In this document: positions 1 to 8,795 of the stretch, piece after piece
How the letters are laid out: each line of letters opens with the position of its first letter
Numbering within the stretch: the stretch's first letter is position 1
IMG/VR virus record: IMGVR_UViG_3300028388_005745
Location: 1 to 52,628 of that record
Length of the DNA: 52,628 nucleotides
From: a virus
Strand: one strand, 5' to 3'
Notes under the pieces: generated by a model
The model's input: only the letters and a program-made list of their open reading frames with translations
What the model was told of the DNA's origin: nothing
Database searches by the model: none
Position numbers and translations under genes: made by a program

Positions 1-78
1 TATCAATTCTTCTTCGCGGCGGATGATACGCATACAGGCAGTGTAAATATCAATATTTTACAACAAGGAAATCTCTAA
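1..78 (+). CDS. C-terminal end of a truncated protein, probably virion
   Basis: Frame 1 is open from the window edge to a TAA at 76-78 and encodes 25 residues ending QQGNL. The TAA overlaps the ATG of the next gene (TAATG), as in a tightly packed operon. The polar, beta-rich tail (ADDTHTGSVNIN) resembles the ends of structural proteins nearby. It could be the 3' end of the gene cut at the right edge of the window, but a direct join of the two edges is out of frame, so this cannot be shown. Confidence 0.55.
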   Translation, partial: YQFFFAADDTHTGSVNINILQQGNL

Positions 79-305
79 TGTCTAAAAAGCCAGTCATTAA
101 TAGCGGTATGAATCCACGTAAACAACGTAGAGAAGAAGGCACCGCACGACTGCATCGTGCCGAAGGTGGGCCAACCATGACTATCACGAAAGTGTTGAAA
201 AAACCGACACAAAGTTCTGCCAATATGCCTCATAAAATAAGGCCTACAATGGGAAAAAGAATAGTCACATCGCTCATGGCGAAGGTCTTTAATAAAAAGA
301 AATAA
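78..305 (+). CDS. small basic protein, unknown
   Basis: A 75-residue lysine/arginine-rich protein with a good ribosome binding site (AAGGAAA) ahead of ATG 78. It has no transmembrane segment or recognised domain. It lies between the end of a probable structural gene and the adaptor gene, so it is probably a minor virion component or a DNA/scaffold-binding protein. The KKK C-terminus and the Arg-rich N-terminal third suggest nucleic-acid contact; that is inference. Confidence 0.55.
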   Translation: MSKKPVINSGMNPRKQRREEGTARLHRAEGGPTMTITKVLKKPTQSSANMPHKIRPTMGKRIVTSLMAKVFNKKK

Positions 306-311
306 GAGATT

Positions 312-1370
312 ATGGCGACCTCAGAAAGTTATCAATTTCAAAACACGCCTGCTGATGATTTAATCCAAGAAGCCTTTGAGCGGTGCGGGGAAGTGCCATC
401 TATGGTGACCGGTGAACGCGTTCAATCTGCCATTAATTCTGCAAATTTAATGTTGAGTGAGTGGAGCAATATGCCCAACCTCAGCACAATTTATCCCATG
501 ATGGTATCTTTAGAGGCGAACCAATCCCATTATCCCTTACCCCAAGGTATATACGATATCATTGATAACGAAATGACAACCGTCCAATACAAGCGTTTGT
601 TTGAAGGTACAGCGTCTACGGATAATGGTGGGGATGCTGCGAATGCGTTTGATGGTGATCCTGATACCAATTGTACAAATACTACCTCCAATGGATATAT
701 TGCCTATACCTTTACTACAACACCTCAAGAAGTGTTTTATATTGGCGTTAAAACGAATGTCACGCGCACTTATAAACTGGCCTATGAATACAGTATAGAT
801 GGAAGTGAATGGATTACCCTAAATACCCCCGCCGCGCAGAAGTTCCAAAAAGGAACCACTTCTTGGTATTTGCCGCAAATGACACGCACCGCAATGGCAT
901 GGCGTATCCGGGAAACAGGTGGTGCGATTCTTGATATTAATGAATTGTATTTTGCATATCCGGGACTTACTAACTTGATGCAACGCATGTCAAGAGATCA
1001 ATACATGTCTTATACCAACAAGGCAAACCCGGGTGCCTCCACAGGCCGCCCCACCTTGTTTTATATAGATCGCAAGCGCGATACCAATTTAATTCTTTAT
1101 CCCCGTCCAGGTATCATCGGGAGTTGGAATGCTATCGTATTCAATGCACAGAAATACTATCAAGACTTTAATGCCTTGGTGGAAAATGTGGATATGCCAC
1201 AGCGGTTTTTAGAGGCTTTTGTAGCCGGATGGGCCGCGCGCATTGCCGAAAAATTCTACCCTGAACGTTATCCCATGCTTAAACAACGCTCTATGGAATC
1301 TTATGCCTTGGCGGCGATGGGTGATTGTGATTCCGCCCCTGTAATCATCAATGCTGGATTCGATTATTAA
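312..1370 (+). CDS. head-tail adaptor-like protein with inserted discoidin-like domain
   Basis: 352 residues. Residues 10-95 (DLIQEAFERCGE..., then a run ending MLSEW) and 215-352 (a GRPTLFYIDR block followed by LILYPRPG) follow the pattern of P22 gp4-like or SU10-like adaptor proteins, which form a ring under the portal. Between them, residues about 97-217 form an extra domain (FEGTAST, AFDGDPDTN, AYEYSIDGSEW, WRIRETGG, INELYF) that looks like an F5/8 type C (discoidin) carbohydrate-binding fold. Adaptors usually lack this. The start has only a weak ribosome site. A second adaptor-like gene lies at 6328. Confidence 0.6.
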   Translation: MATSESYQFQNTPADDLIQEAFERCGEVPSMVTGERVQSAINSANLMLSEWSNMPNLSTIYPMMVSLEANQSHYPLPQGIYDIIDNEMTTVQYKRLFEGTASTDNGGDAANAFDGDPDTNCTNTTSNGYIAYTFTTTPQEVFYIGVKTNVTRTYKLAYEYSIDGSEWITLNTPAAQKFQKGTTSWYLPQMTRTAMAWRIRETGGAILDINELYFAYPGLTNLMQRMSRDQYMSYTNKANPGASTGRPTLFYIDRKRDTNLILYPRPGIIGSWNAIVFNAQKYYQDFNALVENVDMPQRFLEAFVAGWAARIAEKFYPERYPMLKQRSMESYALAAMGDCDSAPVIINAGFDY

Positions 1371-1384
1371 CAATTAATGAAATA
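1364..1384 (+). repeat. dispersed intergenic repeat, copy A
   Basis: Contains the core TTAACAATTAATGAAATA and begins at the stop codon of the adaptor gene. The same core occurs at 10567-10587 (+) and at 45976-45999 (-). It sits in a 71-bp AT-rich gap before the next gene. Confidence 0.75.
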
Positions 1385-1441
1385 TTATTTGTATTTAAAT
1401 ACTGATAGAATAAAAACCAATTAATAATTTATAAAATTATT

Positions 1442-1714
1442 ATGCGTCGCCTTGTAAGAAGATCTAAATATATTCACATTAACCCCCGTAATCCTCAAGC
1501 GACGGCGGTGTGTGACCGAACTGGGTTTTTTGTGATGCATAATGACTTGGTTAAGGAAAAAGAGAGGGTAGGCTATTCGAATCGTTGGAATGGGTTATTG
1601 GTTCATAAAAATTTTGTAGATAAGCCCAATTTGGCGTTATCTGCCCCCAAAATCAAGAATGACCCTAAGCCTGTTCATATGCCGAGGCCGTCCCCTTATA
1701 AAGATTTTAAGTAA
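1442..1714 (+). CDS. conserved small phage tail-module protein
   Basis: 90 residues with the pattern A(V)CDRTGF...DLVKEKE...NRWNGLLVHKNFVDKPN...P.DPKPVHMPRP. This resembles a small protein seen in the tail/adaptor modules of many short-tailed phages; its role is not known to me. The start ATG at 1442 has no visible Shine-Dalgarno sequence, unlike its neighbours. The next gene follows after 9 bp with a clear AAGGA site, so the two are probably cotranscribed. Confidence 0.6.
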   Translation: MRRLVRRSKYIHINPRNPQATAVCDRTGFFVMHNDLVKEKERVGYSNRWNGLLVHKNFVDKPNLALSAPKIKNDPKPVHMPRPSPYKDFK

Positions 1715-1723
1715 GGATAGGTT

Positions 1724-2818
1724 ATGCCAGCACCCGTAGACGCCACGTATATTTTAAAGAACCCGAATGCCAGTTTACCCAATGCCATTGCGCTTTCCAC
1801 GGTAGGAAATGGTCTTCTTAAAAACGCCAGCGGAACCCCAACAGCGGCCGTTCCCAATGTCGATTACCTCGCAGTTAATTCTGAACTTTTAAGTATCGCT
1901 GAGCTGTCCCCGCCTTTTGGTGCGCTTCTTGTGGCGCTGGGATCAGAGGCCTGGGGATTCTTAGAAAAAGGTTCTGCCGGTCAAGGGCTTATGGCCACCG
2001 CGGAAACCATTGAATGGCAAAGTTTACCTCCTTTAGTCGGTTCTTATATCACCTTGAATAACGAGAGTGGATTACCGAATGCCCGGCGTTTAAACGTAGG
2101 GGCAGGTCTTCATATAGAAGATTATGGCGCCAACAGTGAAATCATCATTAATACGACTGGCTTTTTGAATTCTGTCAATAATCTGGCAACTGTCGGCTTG
2201 ATGGTCCATACCAACAGTGGATCTGGTTTGGCCACACGTATGATTTCATCCTCGGATGACTCTCTTACTGTAACAAATCCCACCGGGGCGGCAGGCAATA
2301 TTGATTTAAGTATCAATGATGATGTCAGTTTCCAGAAATTAAACCTTTCACGTAATGGTACCTTAGTTGGATCACGGTCCAAACTTAACTTTGTGTCAAC
2401 GCCCACAGTCGGTGTGACCCTTGTGGATGATGGAGTTAACAACAAAGTTGATGTGGTATTAACGGCTTCCCCTGGCACAAGTACGTTTGCACCGATGACA
2501 ACCGAGGTTGTGACAGAAAACCAGGTGATGGAAGTAAATAAAAGATATATCGCGAATTCAGCGGCTTTAGTGACGTTGACTTTACCTGCAACTGCAGCCG
2601 TAGGCGCAGAATTTATCGTGGGCGCGAATAACAGTGGTGGCTGGCGTGTGAATCAAAATGCAAACCAACAAATCCGTTGGGGAACACTTGAAAGCACGGA
2701 AGGAACAGACGGCTATGCATTATCACAAAATGTTGGGGATGTGATTCACCTTGTGTGTGTCGAAGCAAATACAACATTTTTGGCAATGCCTGGCATAGGT
2801 AACTATAGGCTAGAATAG
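1724..2818 (+). CDS. tail fibre / appendage protein (LPNAIALS-repeat type)
   Basis: 364 residues, beta-rich and low in Cys. The N-terminus (ATYILKNPNASLPNAIALS...GNGLLKN) is the repeat unit found four times in the 3435 gene. The middle (about residues 205-250, RNGTLVGSRSKLNF, GVTLVDDGVNNKVDV) also matches that protein. The C-terminal domain (about 255-364, GGWRVNQNANQ, LESTEGTDGYA) is shared with the 2829 product. It is best read as a trimeric fibre or appendage protein assembled from exchangeable modules. The AAGGA ribosome site supports ATG 1724. Confidence 0.65.
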   Translation: MPAPVDATYILKNPNASLPNAIALSTVGNGLLKNASGTPTAAVPNVDYLAVNSELLSIAELSPPFGALLVALGSEAWGFLEKGSAGQGLMATAETIEWQSLPPLVGSYITLNNESGLPNARRLNVGAGLHIEDYGANSEIIINTTGFLNSVNNLATVGLMVHTNSGSGLATRMISSSDDSLTVTNPTGAAGNIDLSINDDVSFQKLNLSRNGTLVGSRSKLNFVSTPTVGVTLVDDGVNNKVDVVLTASPGTSTFAPMTTEVVTENQVMEVNKRYIANSAALVTLTLPATAAVGAEFIVGANNSGGWRVNQNANQQIRWGTLESTEGTDGYALSQNVGDVIHLVCVEANTTFLAMPGIGNYRLE

Positions 2819-2828
2819 GGAGAAAAAA

Positions 2829-3410
2829 ATGGCTTTATGGAATAACTTAAACGCACCTACCCCGTTTTCGGTAGCTAACGGTGGTACCGGTGCAACATCA
2901 CTAACCGCTAATGGTATCGTTTTTGGTAATGGCACATCCGCTGTTACTGTCAGTGCTGAGCTTTCTGACGGACAAGTCTTAGTGGGTCGAACAGGAAATA
3001 CGCCTGTTCCAGCAACAATTACAGCTGGGGCTAACGTAACCGTAACTAATGCATCTGGATCTATTACCATTGCGGCTTCAGATGTTGCAGGTATGGTGTT
3101 TTCAGCGATTACTGAAAACCAAGGAGCTGTTGCTGAAGAAGGTTACATCACTAATGGTGGCGCGACTCGTCTAGAAGTTCTTCTACCGGCTGCACCTTCA
3201 GTGGGTGATCGTTTCCGCATGTTGTATGGTAACGGCGCATGGCGTGTCACACAAAATGCAGGCGACACTGTATCTCAAGGTACACAAGAATCAACAGCTG
3301 GGGCGACAGGTTACTTTGAATCTAATGCTGTTGGTGATGGCGCTGAGTTCATTTGTATTGCGGCGCAAACATGGCGAATCTTGTCACCGTCAACATTGAA
3401 CTTTGCTTAA
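2829..3410 (+). CDS. short tail fibre protein
   Basis: 193 residues. The N-terminal VANGGTGATSLTANG signature is typical of phage tail fibre connector segments. The C-terminal half (GDRFRMLYGNGAWRVTQNAG, QGTQESTAGATGYFES) is homologous to the C-terminal domain of the preceding gene. It lies 10 bp after that gene with a GGAG ribosome site. It probably carries a receptor-binding or capping domain; the ligand is unknown. Confidence 0.65.
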   Translation: MALWNNLNAPTPFSVANGGTGATSLTANGIVFGNGTSAVTVSAELSDGQVLVGRTGNTPVPATITAGANVTVTNASGSITIAASDVAGMVFSAITENQGAVAEEGYITNGGATRLEVLLPAAPSVGDRFRMLYGNGAWRVTQNAGDTVSQGTQESTAGATGYFESNAVGDGAEFICIAAQTWRILSPSTLNFA

Positions 3411-3434
3411 TAATTTTCTTTAGGAACCCTGAAA

Positions 3435-5594
3435 ATGAGTGCGCCCGCTGATTCAACTTATATTCTCTTAAGCCCCGATGCGGCTTTACCCAATGCGTTT
3501 TCTTTAAACTCGTTGGCCACAGGGATTATCAAGCAATCAGGGGGCACTCCCGCTCGGGCTATTCCTGGAACAGATTATTTGGTTCCCACGCCAGTCATAA
3601 ACTCTTTAGCCGGATTAGAGCCCCAAAGTGGTTCTCTGCTGGTGGGAGTTGATGAGGACACGTGGGAATTATTACCTCCTCCCGCCAGTGCTAATTTAGC
3701 TTTGGTTTGGGATGGAAGTTCTTTAACATATGCGAGTGTCCCTGCTGCCTCAAGTCCGTATGTGACGTTATCAGCCACCAGTTCCTTAACGAACAGCCGT
3801 TATCTTGATGCCAGCGGGGGCATACAGCTAACAGACAATGGTGCTGGAAACGCTCTTACAATTTCACCAACTGGTAAATTGTCATCTTTTAATTCCTTGA
3901 ATCAAACAGGAATTGTGGTGGCCGGTGCCAATAATCAATTCTTCGCGCGTGAAATCATATCTAGTGATGATACGATTGCGATTACAAATCCTGATGGAAT
4001 CACCAACGACATTAACTTAAGTGTCAATGATGATATCAGCGTGCAAAAAGTTGCCGTGTATCGCAATGATACAAAAATCGGCGAACGCTCAAAAATTAAA
4101 TTCGTTCCTGGTGTCAATATGGGCATTTCCATTGTTGATGATGCCATTGAAAACGAAATCGAAATTACCTTAAGTGCCTCAGCCGGTGGCGGCGGGGGTG
4201 TATCAGATGCCAATATCGTCACACTGACTGATCAAACCCATATTATGCCCAATAGCTTTGCGTTATCAGGCTTAAATACAGGTATTCTGAAAAACACGAA
4301 TGGCACAGGACAGCCTACAATTGCGGTGGCAGGCACCGATTTCTTGCTACCAAGTGCGAATCTTACTTCTATTAGCGAAGCGAGTAACGCCTTAGGAAGC
4401 CTTCTCGTAGCAACAGGATCAGGTTACAATGCTTTGGCCGCGGGTCCGGCCAATACCTTTATGAAAAGCAATGGCACAACCATCGGATGGTCAGTCATTG
4501 AATCTTCCAATACAGCAACATTCCTTACCAAAACAGATGAAAGTGCTACCTATCCAAACAGCTTTGCACTTTCTGACTTAGCAACTGGTATTCTCAAAAA
4601 CACCACAACTACGGGTGAACCCACAATTGCGGTTGCCGGCACTGATTATTTACCGCCTTCTGCGAATTTAACGACCTTAAGTGCCGCCTCCAATGCAAGT
4701 GGCACGCTCTATATAGGTAATGGGAGTGGCATTTCAGCACTGGCGTTAGGTGCCAGTGGCACTGTTCCCAAAAGCGATGGTTCAAGCATTGTGTGGAGTG
4801 CCGATGCTGGCGCTTCGGCCGCGGCCCCTTATTTGACATTAACGGATGTCAGTGGGGACTTACCCAATAGTTTCGCGATGAGTTCCTTAGCCACCGGTAT
4901 TTTAAAGAATACGAATGGTACAGGTATTCCCACAATTGCCGATGCCAACACAGATTATATGGTACCAAGTGTCAATCTGTTGAGTATTTCTGCTGCTTCG
5001 TCTACTGCCGGAAACATCTTTGTCGGTATGGGGGAGGGGAATGGGTATTCGCCGCTGCCGCAGGGAAACAATGAAGAGTCACTTCATATAACCAATGGAT
5101 TATTGGATTGGCGTCTTTCACCGGCCAATAAGCGTTATGCCTTACGGAACTTTATTATTTCAGTGGCGAACCAACCTGATGTTCAAAACTGGGCCATGTA
5201 TGGATGTTGGGATTACCTCTTTAATACTGACTGGCTTGCGGGCTCTAAACAGCTAGAACCCATTGGATTAAATCAGCAGGGTCTTCTTAATTACGATACA
5301 GCTGTGGTTGATGCGCAGAATATTACCTATTTGATATTAGGAACCCGTGCTGCGGATGGAACTCACGCACCGCTTCCTTTTGGGACAAAACTCGTTGTGA
5401 ATTTTGGTGTGATGCGCGGTTCAAATGACAATCTTAATACCCTCACCGGGGAATTGCTCTTAAATGGAGCCAGCTCAATTTCAGTAGCGCAAGGATCCGG
5501 ATTCCCAGGCAACAAATTCATCTTTGAAAAAGTAACTGATACCCAATGGTCCGTTCTTCCGTATGTCTCAAATTATTGGCCCAATCCTTACTAA
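3435..5594 (+). CDS. long tail fibre with four repeat modules
   Basis: 719 residues. A repeat of about 95-105 residues, centred on PN(S/A)FALS.L.TGILKN...G.PTIAVAGTDYL, occurs near residues 10-55, 254-300, 358-405 and 467-512, each followed by a Ser/Ala-rich linker. A poly-Gly hinge lies near residue 250. The last about 140 residues (from NEESLHI) form a different, probably receptor-facing domain. Residues 195-245 match the 1724 product. AGGA lies 10 nt before ATG 3435. Confidence 0.7.
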   Translation: MSAPADSTYILLSPDAALPNAFSLNSLATGIIKQSGGTPARAIPGTDYLVPTPVINSLAGLEPQSGSLLVGVDEDTWELLPPPASANLALVWDGSSLTYASVPAASSPYVTLSATSSLTNSRYLDASGGIQLTDNGAGNALTISPTGKLSSFNSLNQTGIVVAGANNQFFAREIISSDDTIAITNPDGITNDINLSVNDDISVQKVAVYRNDTKIGERSKIKFVPGVNMGISIVDDAIENEIEITLSASAGGGGGVSDANIVTLTDQTHIMPNSFALSGLNTGILKNTNGTGQPTIAVAGTDFLLPSANLTSISEASNALGSLLVATGSGYNALAAGPANTFMKSNGTTIGWSVIESSNTATFLTKTDESATYPNSFALSDLATGILKNTTTTGEPTIAVAGTDYLPPSANLTTLSAASNASGTLYIGNGSGISALALGASGTVPKSDGSSIVWSADAGASAAAPYLTLTDVSGDLPNSFAMSSLATGILKNTNGTGIPTIADANTDYMVPSVNLLSISAASSTAGNIFVGMGEGNGYSPLPQGNNEESLHITNGLLDWRLSPANKRYALRNFIISVANQPDVQNWAMYGCWDYLFNTDWLAGSKQLEPIGLNQQGLLNYDTAVVDAQNITYLILGTRAADGTHAPLPFGTKLVVNFGVMRGSNDNLNTLTGELLLNGASSISVAQGSGFPGNKFIFEKVTDTQWSVLPYVSNYWPNPY

Positions 5595-5625
5595 TTGAGT
5601 AAAAATACGCAAGGGAGCGCGTAAA

Positions 5626-6327
5626 ATGATTATCGAGAAAACAAAAACTGCAACGCTGACTAATACAGGGACGGGTAATGAGGCCTTTGGCATTGATCTA
5701 GGTGATAACGCCCATCATTATATTGCAGGATTACATGTTTTCGTAAATGGAAGTGACGCCCAAATTACTTATGGGTTTTCACAAACAGAAACCGGCGCGT
5801 TTCAAAATATTTTTGGAAAAAATAAAAAAACTAGTACTAAAACGCCAGTTGGCGGCTCACAAATTATATTAGGAACCACACCTGTTATCTCAAATTATAG
5901 ATACTTAAGGTTGGATATTAATCATAATGCAGCCGACACCGTTGAAGTCATTGTTTCCTATAGTTCAATACCTAATGCGAATCCTGCCACGAATCTTATG
6001 AACTATGCGGTGGGAGAACTCGCTGAGGGCGAAAGTGCTGACGCCATTATTGGGCCAGCTGGAAACAGTTTTTATGCGGTAAAATCCATTTATTTGGTGG
6101 AACGAAATGATGTTAATATTACCGCCAAAGCTTATTTTACTTCGTCCGGGGTACAATCCCAATTTTATCAAAACTCCACAATTCAAAATCGAACATCTGA
6201 TGGCTACAGGGTTCTTCTTCAATTAAGAGAGCCTACAGATATTATCACCATTGAGAATGCTACCGTGGACCCTTCAACGCTTTATTACTATATCTCATAC
6301 GTTGAAATTCAAGACCCGGAGGGATAA
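5626..6327 (+). CDS. tail-associated beta-sandwich protein, unknown
   Basis: 233 residues, strongly beta-predicted (alternating polar and hydrophobic residues, many Thr/Asn/Tyr), with no transmembrane segment. A strong AGGGAGCG ribosome site precedes ATG 5626, and the stop directly abuts the next ATG. Its place between fibre and adaptor genes suggests a virion protein such as a fibre-attachment or baseplate-like component. No family is recognised. Confidence 0.5.
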   Translation: MIIEKTKTATLTNTGTGNEAFGIDLGDNAHHYIAGLHVFVNGSDAQITYGFSQTETGAFQNIFGKNKKTSTKTPVGGSQIILGTTPVISNYRYLRLDINHNAADTVEVIVSYSSIPNANPATNLMNYAVGELAEGESADAIIGPAGNSFYAVKSIYLVERNDVNITAKAYFTSSGVQSQFYQNSTIQNRTSDGYRVLLQLREPTDIITIENATVDPSTLYYYISYVEIQDPEG

Positions 6328-6969
6328 ATGGCCGCTTTTATTTATACTTACTCCACATTACTTGAAAAAATACCTGAATACTTAGAAAGAACTGATACAA
6401 AGTTCCTGGAAAATATCCCGGTTTTTATTAAAAATGCCCAAGACCGCATTGGACAGGATTTAAAAAATATAGGTCTCGTTACTTATCTGGTTGGCAATTT
6501 TCAAGCCGGGTTAGGTGTGTATCAAAAGCCTTCAAAGTGGCTCAATACCATGAGTATAAACTTTGGATCAGGTGAGGGAAATAACACAGCGAAGTTCTTG
6601 CAGTTGCGTACATATGAGTTTTGTATGGAATACCATTCCAATTTAACCGAAACGGGAACGCCTAAATATTATGCCGATTACGGTTATGATAATTGGCTAA
6701 TCGTTCCCACTCCTGATGCAAACTACCCTTTTGAAGTGGCTTATAGCGGTTCGCCACCCACCTTAGATGAAAGTCAGCAAGAAAACTGGGTAACACGTTT
6801 CGCACCGCGCTTGCTTTTGTATGCAGCTCTTAAAGAAGCGCAGGTATATTTAAAAAACACACAGCGTGTCCAAGAGTTTGAAGCATTATATAAGGAAGAA
6901 CTGAACTCACTTACACTTCGCAACAGAGAACGTTACACAGATAGGTATGAGGAAAGGAATAAAGACTAA
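6328..6969 (+). CDS. phage adaptor protein (SU10-type / DUF6682-like)
   Basis: 213 residues with the adaptor pattern: helical N-terminus (LLEKIPEYLERTDTKFLENIPVFIKNAQDRI), central strand block (KWLNTMSINF, LQLRTYEF, GTPKYYADYGYDNWLIVPTPD) and helical C-terminus (LLLYAALKEAQVYLKNTQRVQEFEALYKEEL). Such proteins form the dodecameric ring between portal and nozzle in short-tailed phages. The GGAGG site overlaps the stop of the preceding gene, and its own stop overlaps the next start (TAATG). Confidence 0.65.
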   Translation: MAAFIYTYSTLLEKIPEYLERTDTKFLENIPVFIKNAQDRIGQDLKNIGLVTYLVGNFQAGLGVYQKPSKWLNTMSINFGSGEGNNTAKFLQLRTYEFCMEYHSNLTETGTPKYYADYGYDNWLIVPTPDANYPFEVAYSGSPPTLDESQQENWVTRFAPRLLLYAALKEAQVYLKNTQRVQEFEALYKEELNSLTLRNRERYTDRYEERNKD

Positions 6970-8795
6970 TGAGTAGTTATGATAACCGTTTCGGGGGTTC
7001 AGTCATAAATCCTTCGACTATTTCCTATAGTTCTTTGACTTTATCGCAAGCTGTTACGCAATTGTCTTGGCCAATTGTCTATCAAGATAAGCCAAATGTA
7101 GTATCTTCGTATATCTCGGTGACCTCAAATGATGATAGTTACAGCATTCAAATGCCGGATGCGACCCAAACATCCGTAGGTCAAGCCACCATTATTGCGA
7201 ATGTCGGGGCCAACGATTTCTATATTCAAAATGCGAGCGGTGGGATTGTTCAAGCGGATATTACCCCCACCCAAGTCTATTTTTTAATCCTCACCGATAA
7301 CAGTACAGCTGCTGGTCAATGGGAAACCTTACTGTTTGGGGCCACTACAGCCACAGCAAATGCGGCGGAATTGGCAGGTTTTGGTTTAACTGCCCTTTCG
7401 AACGCGCGGCTGAATACCTATAGACCCATCACGGAAGTAAATTCGAACTATCTCGTAACACTTAATGACCGCGACAAAATGTTTGTTTGGACAGGTGGCA
7501 CCGGAACCATCACCCTTCCAGATGCCGCGGCCGCGCTGAATGGGTTTATGATTTCAGTGAATAACCGTTCGGAAGTGGGCGGTGTACTCAATATGACGCC
7601 CCAAGCGGGTGAAACCATTGATGGGGCTATTTCTTTTAGTCTCAACATTGAAGAATCCAGCATGTTCATCAGCGATGGGCAAAACTGGATCTCTTTGGGT
7701 TATGGAAATAACTCGGTCTCAAGCATTGATGTTCTTGAACTTGATGTGTCAGCCGGGGGTACCATTACACTCAATTCTGTGCAGGCCCAACGACAGGTTC
7801 AACGATTCAATGGCACGTTAACCGCGGATGTGACTATCGAAGTTCCCAACATCCCCAATACCTATTTTGTTAGCAATAATACCAGTGGGGACTTTTCTTT
7901 TACCTATAAGATGGTTGGGGGTCTAACGGAAACCTTGATCCCGCGGTCCCAGCGCATGATATTCGTATGCGATACCTTTGATATCAAACCCAGTCCTTCA
8001 TTTATTATTGGAAGCTTTGGTTTTGGCAACGGTTCGGCAGCTGCCCCTTCTGTGACCTTTTCATCAGATTCGGAAACAGGTCTTTATTTAAATACGGCAG
8101 GAAACATCGGGGCTTCTGCCGGTGGTGTTTTACGTGCCAATATCAATCAATTTGGTGTAAGTACCGTTGATGGCACGAATGCTAGCCCTTCTTATTCATG
8201 GATCAATAACACCAATACAGGTCTATACAATATCAACAATGATTCAATTGGGTTTTCTGCTAATGGCACCGAAGTAGCCATTATGGAAAATACCGGCCTG
8301 CAGCTCATTGATGGGCTTGTCACTGACCCGGCGTTTTCATTTATTGACGAAAATGCCGGAATTTATCGGGTGGGTGAGAATATAATTGGTTTTACTATTG
8401 ATAATCTAAATGTCCTGAACATTACGACTTCGGGGGTCGCCTTGAAAACTGGAAACGCCGTTACGCCGTCCTTGACATTCCAGTCACAAGCAACAAAAGG
8501 CCTTTATGATGGCGGCGCAAATATTATTGGTGTGTCGGTTAATAAAGTGGAAGTGGCCCGTTTTGAGCAGACAGGTATCAAGGTGTTATCAGGTTCTGCT
8601 GCCAATCCTTCTTATGCCTTTCCGTTAGATGGAGATTCCGGCATTTTTAATCCCTCCGCCAATGCGGTGGGCGTAAGTTGTGGTGGGACCTTAACAGCGA
8701 CCTTTAAGACCACGGGTCTCAATTTATCAGAGGGTCAAAATTATTCCCAAGGGGGAATTAATCAGTATTCGTTAAACAGAATTTTTGGAAGATAA
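6969..8795 (+). CDS. tail fibre with NTGLY-type repeats
   Basis: 608 residues. From about residue 350 to 590 it carries five tandem repeats of about 48 residues of the form PS(Y/F)...TGLY...N.IG.S..G...A.....G, as in trimeric phage fibres and Rhs-like beta structures. The N-terminal 340 residues are beta-rich with two domains around TITLPDAA and TADVTIEVPN. The start overlaps the adaptor stop, suggesting translational coupling. It probably forms a side or central fibre. Confidence 0.65.
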   Translation: MSSYDNRFGGSVINPSTISYSSLTLSQAVTQLSWPIVYQDKPNVVSSYISVTSNDDSYSIQMPDATQTSVGQATIIANVGANDFYIQNASGGIVQADITPTQVYFLILTDNSTAAGQWETLLFGATTATANAAELAGFGLTALSNARLNTYRPITEVNSNYLVTLNDRDKMFVWTGGTGTITLPDAAAALNGFMISVNNRSEVGGVLNMTPQAGETIDGAISFSLNIEESSMFISDGQNWISLGYGNNSVSSIDVLELDVSAGGTITLNSVQAQRQVQRFNGTLTADVTIEVPNIPNTYFVSNNTSGDFSFTYKMVGGLTETLIPRSQRMIFVCDTFDIKPSPSFIIGSFGFGNGSAAAPSVTFSSDSETGLYLNTAGNIGASAGGVLRANINQFGVSTVDGTNASPSYSWINNTNTGLYNINNDSIGFSANGTEVAIMENTGLQLIDGLVTDPAFSFIDENAGIYRVGENIIGFTIDNLNVLNITTSGVALKTGNAVTPSLTFQSQATKGLYDGGANIIGVSVNKVEVARFEQTGIKVLSGSAANPSYAFPLDGDSGIFNPSANAVGVSCGGTLTATFKTTGLNLSEGQNYSQGGINQYSLNRIFGR

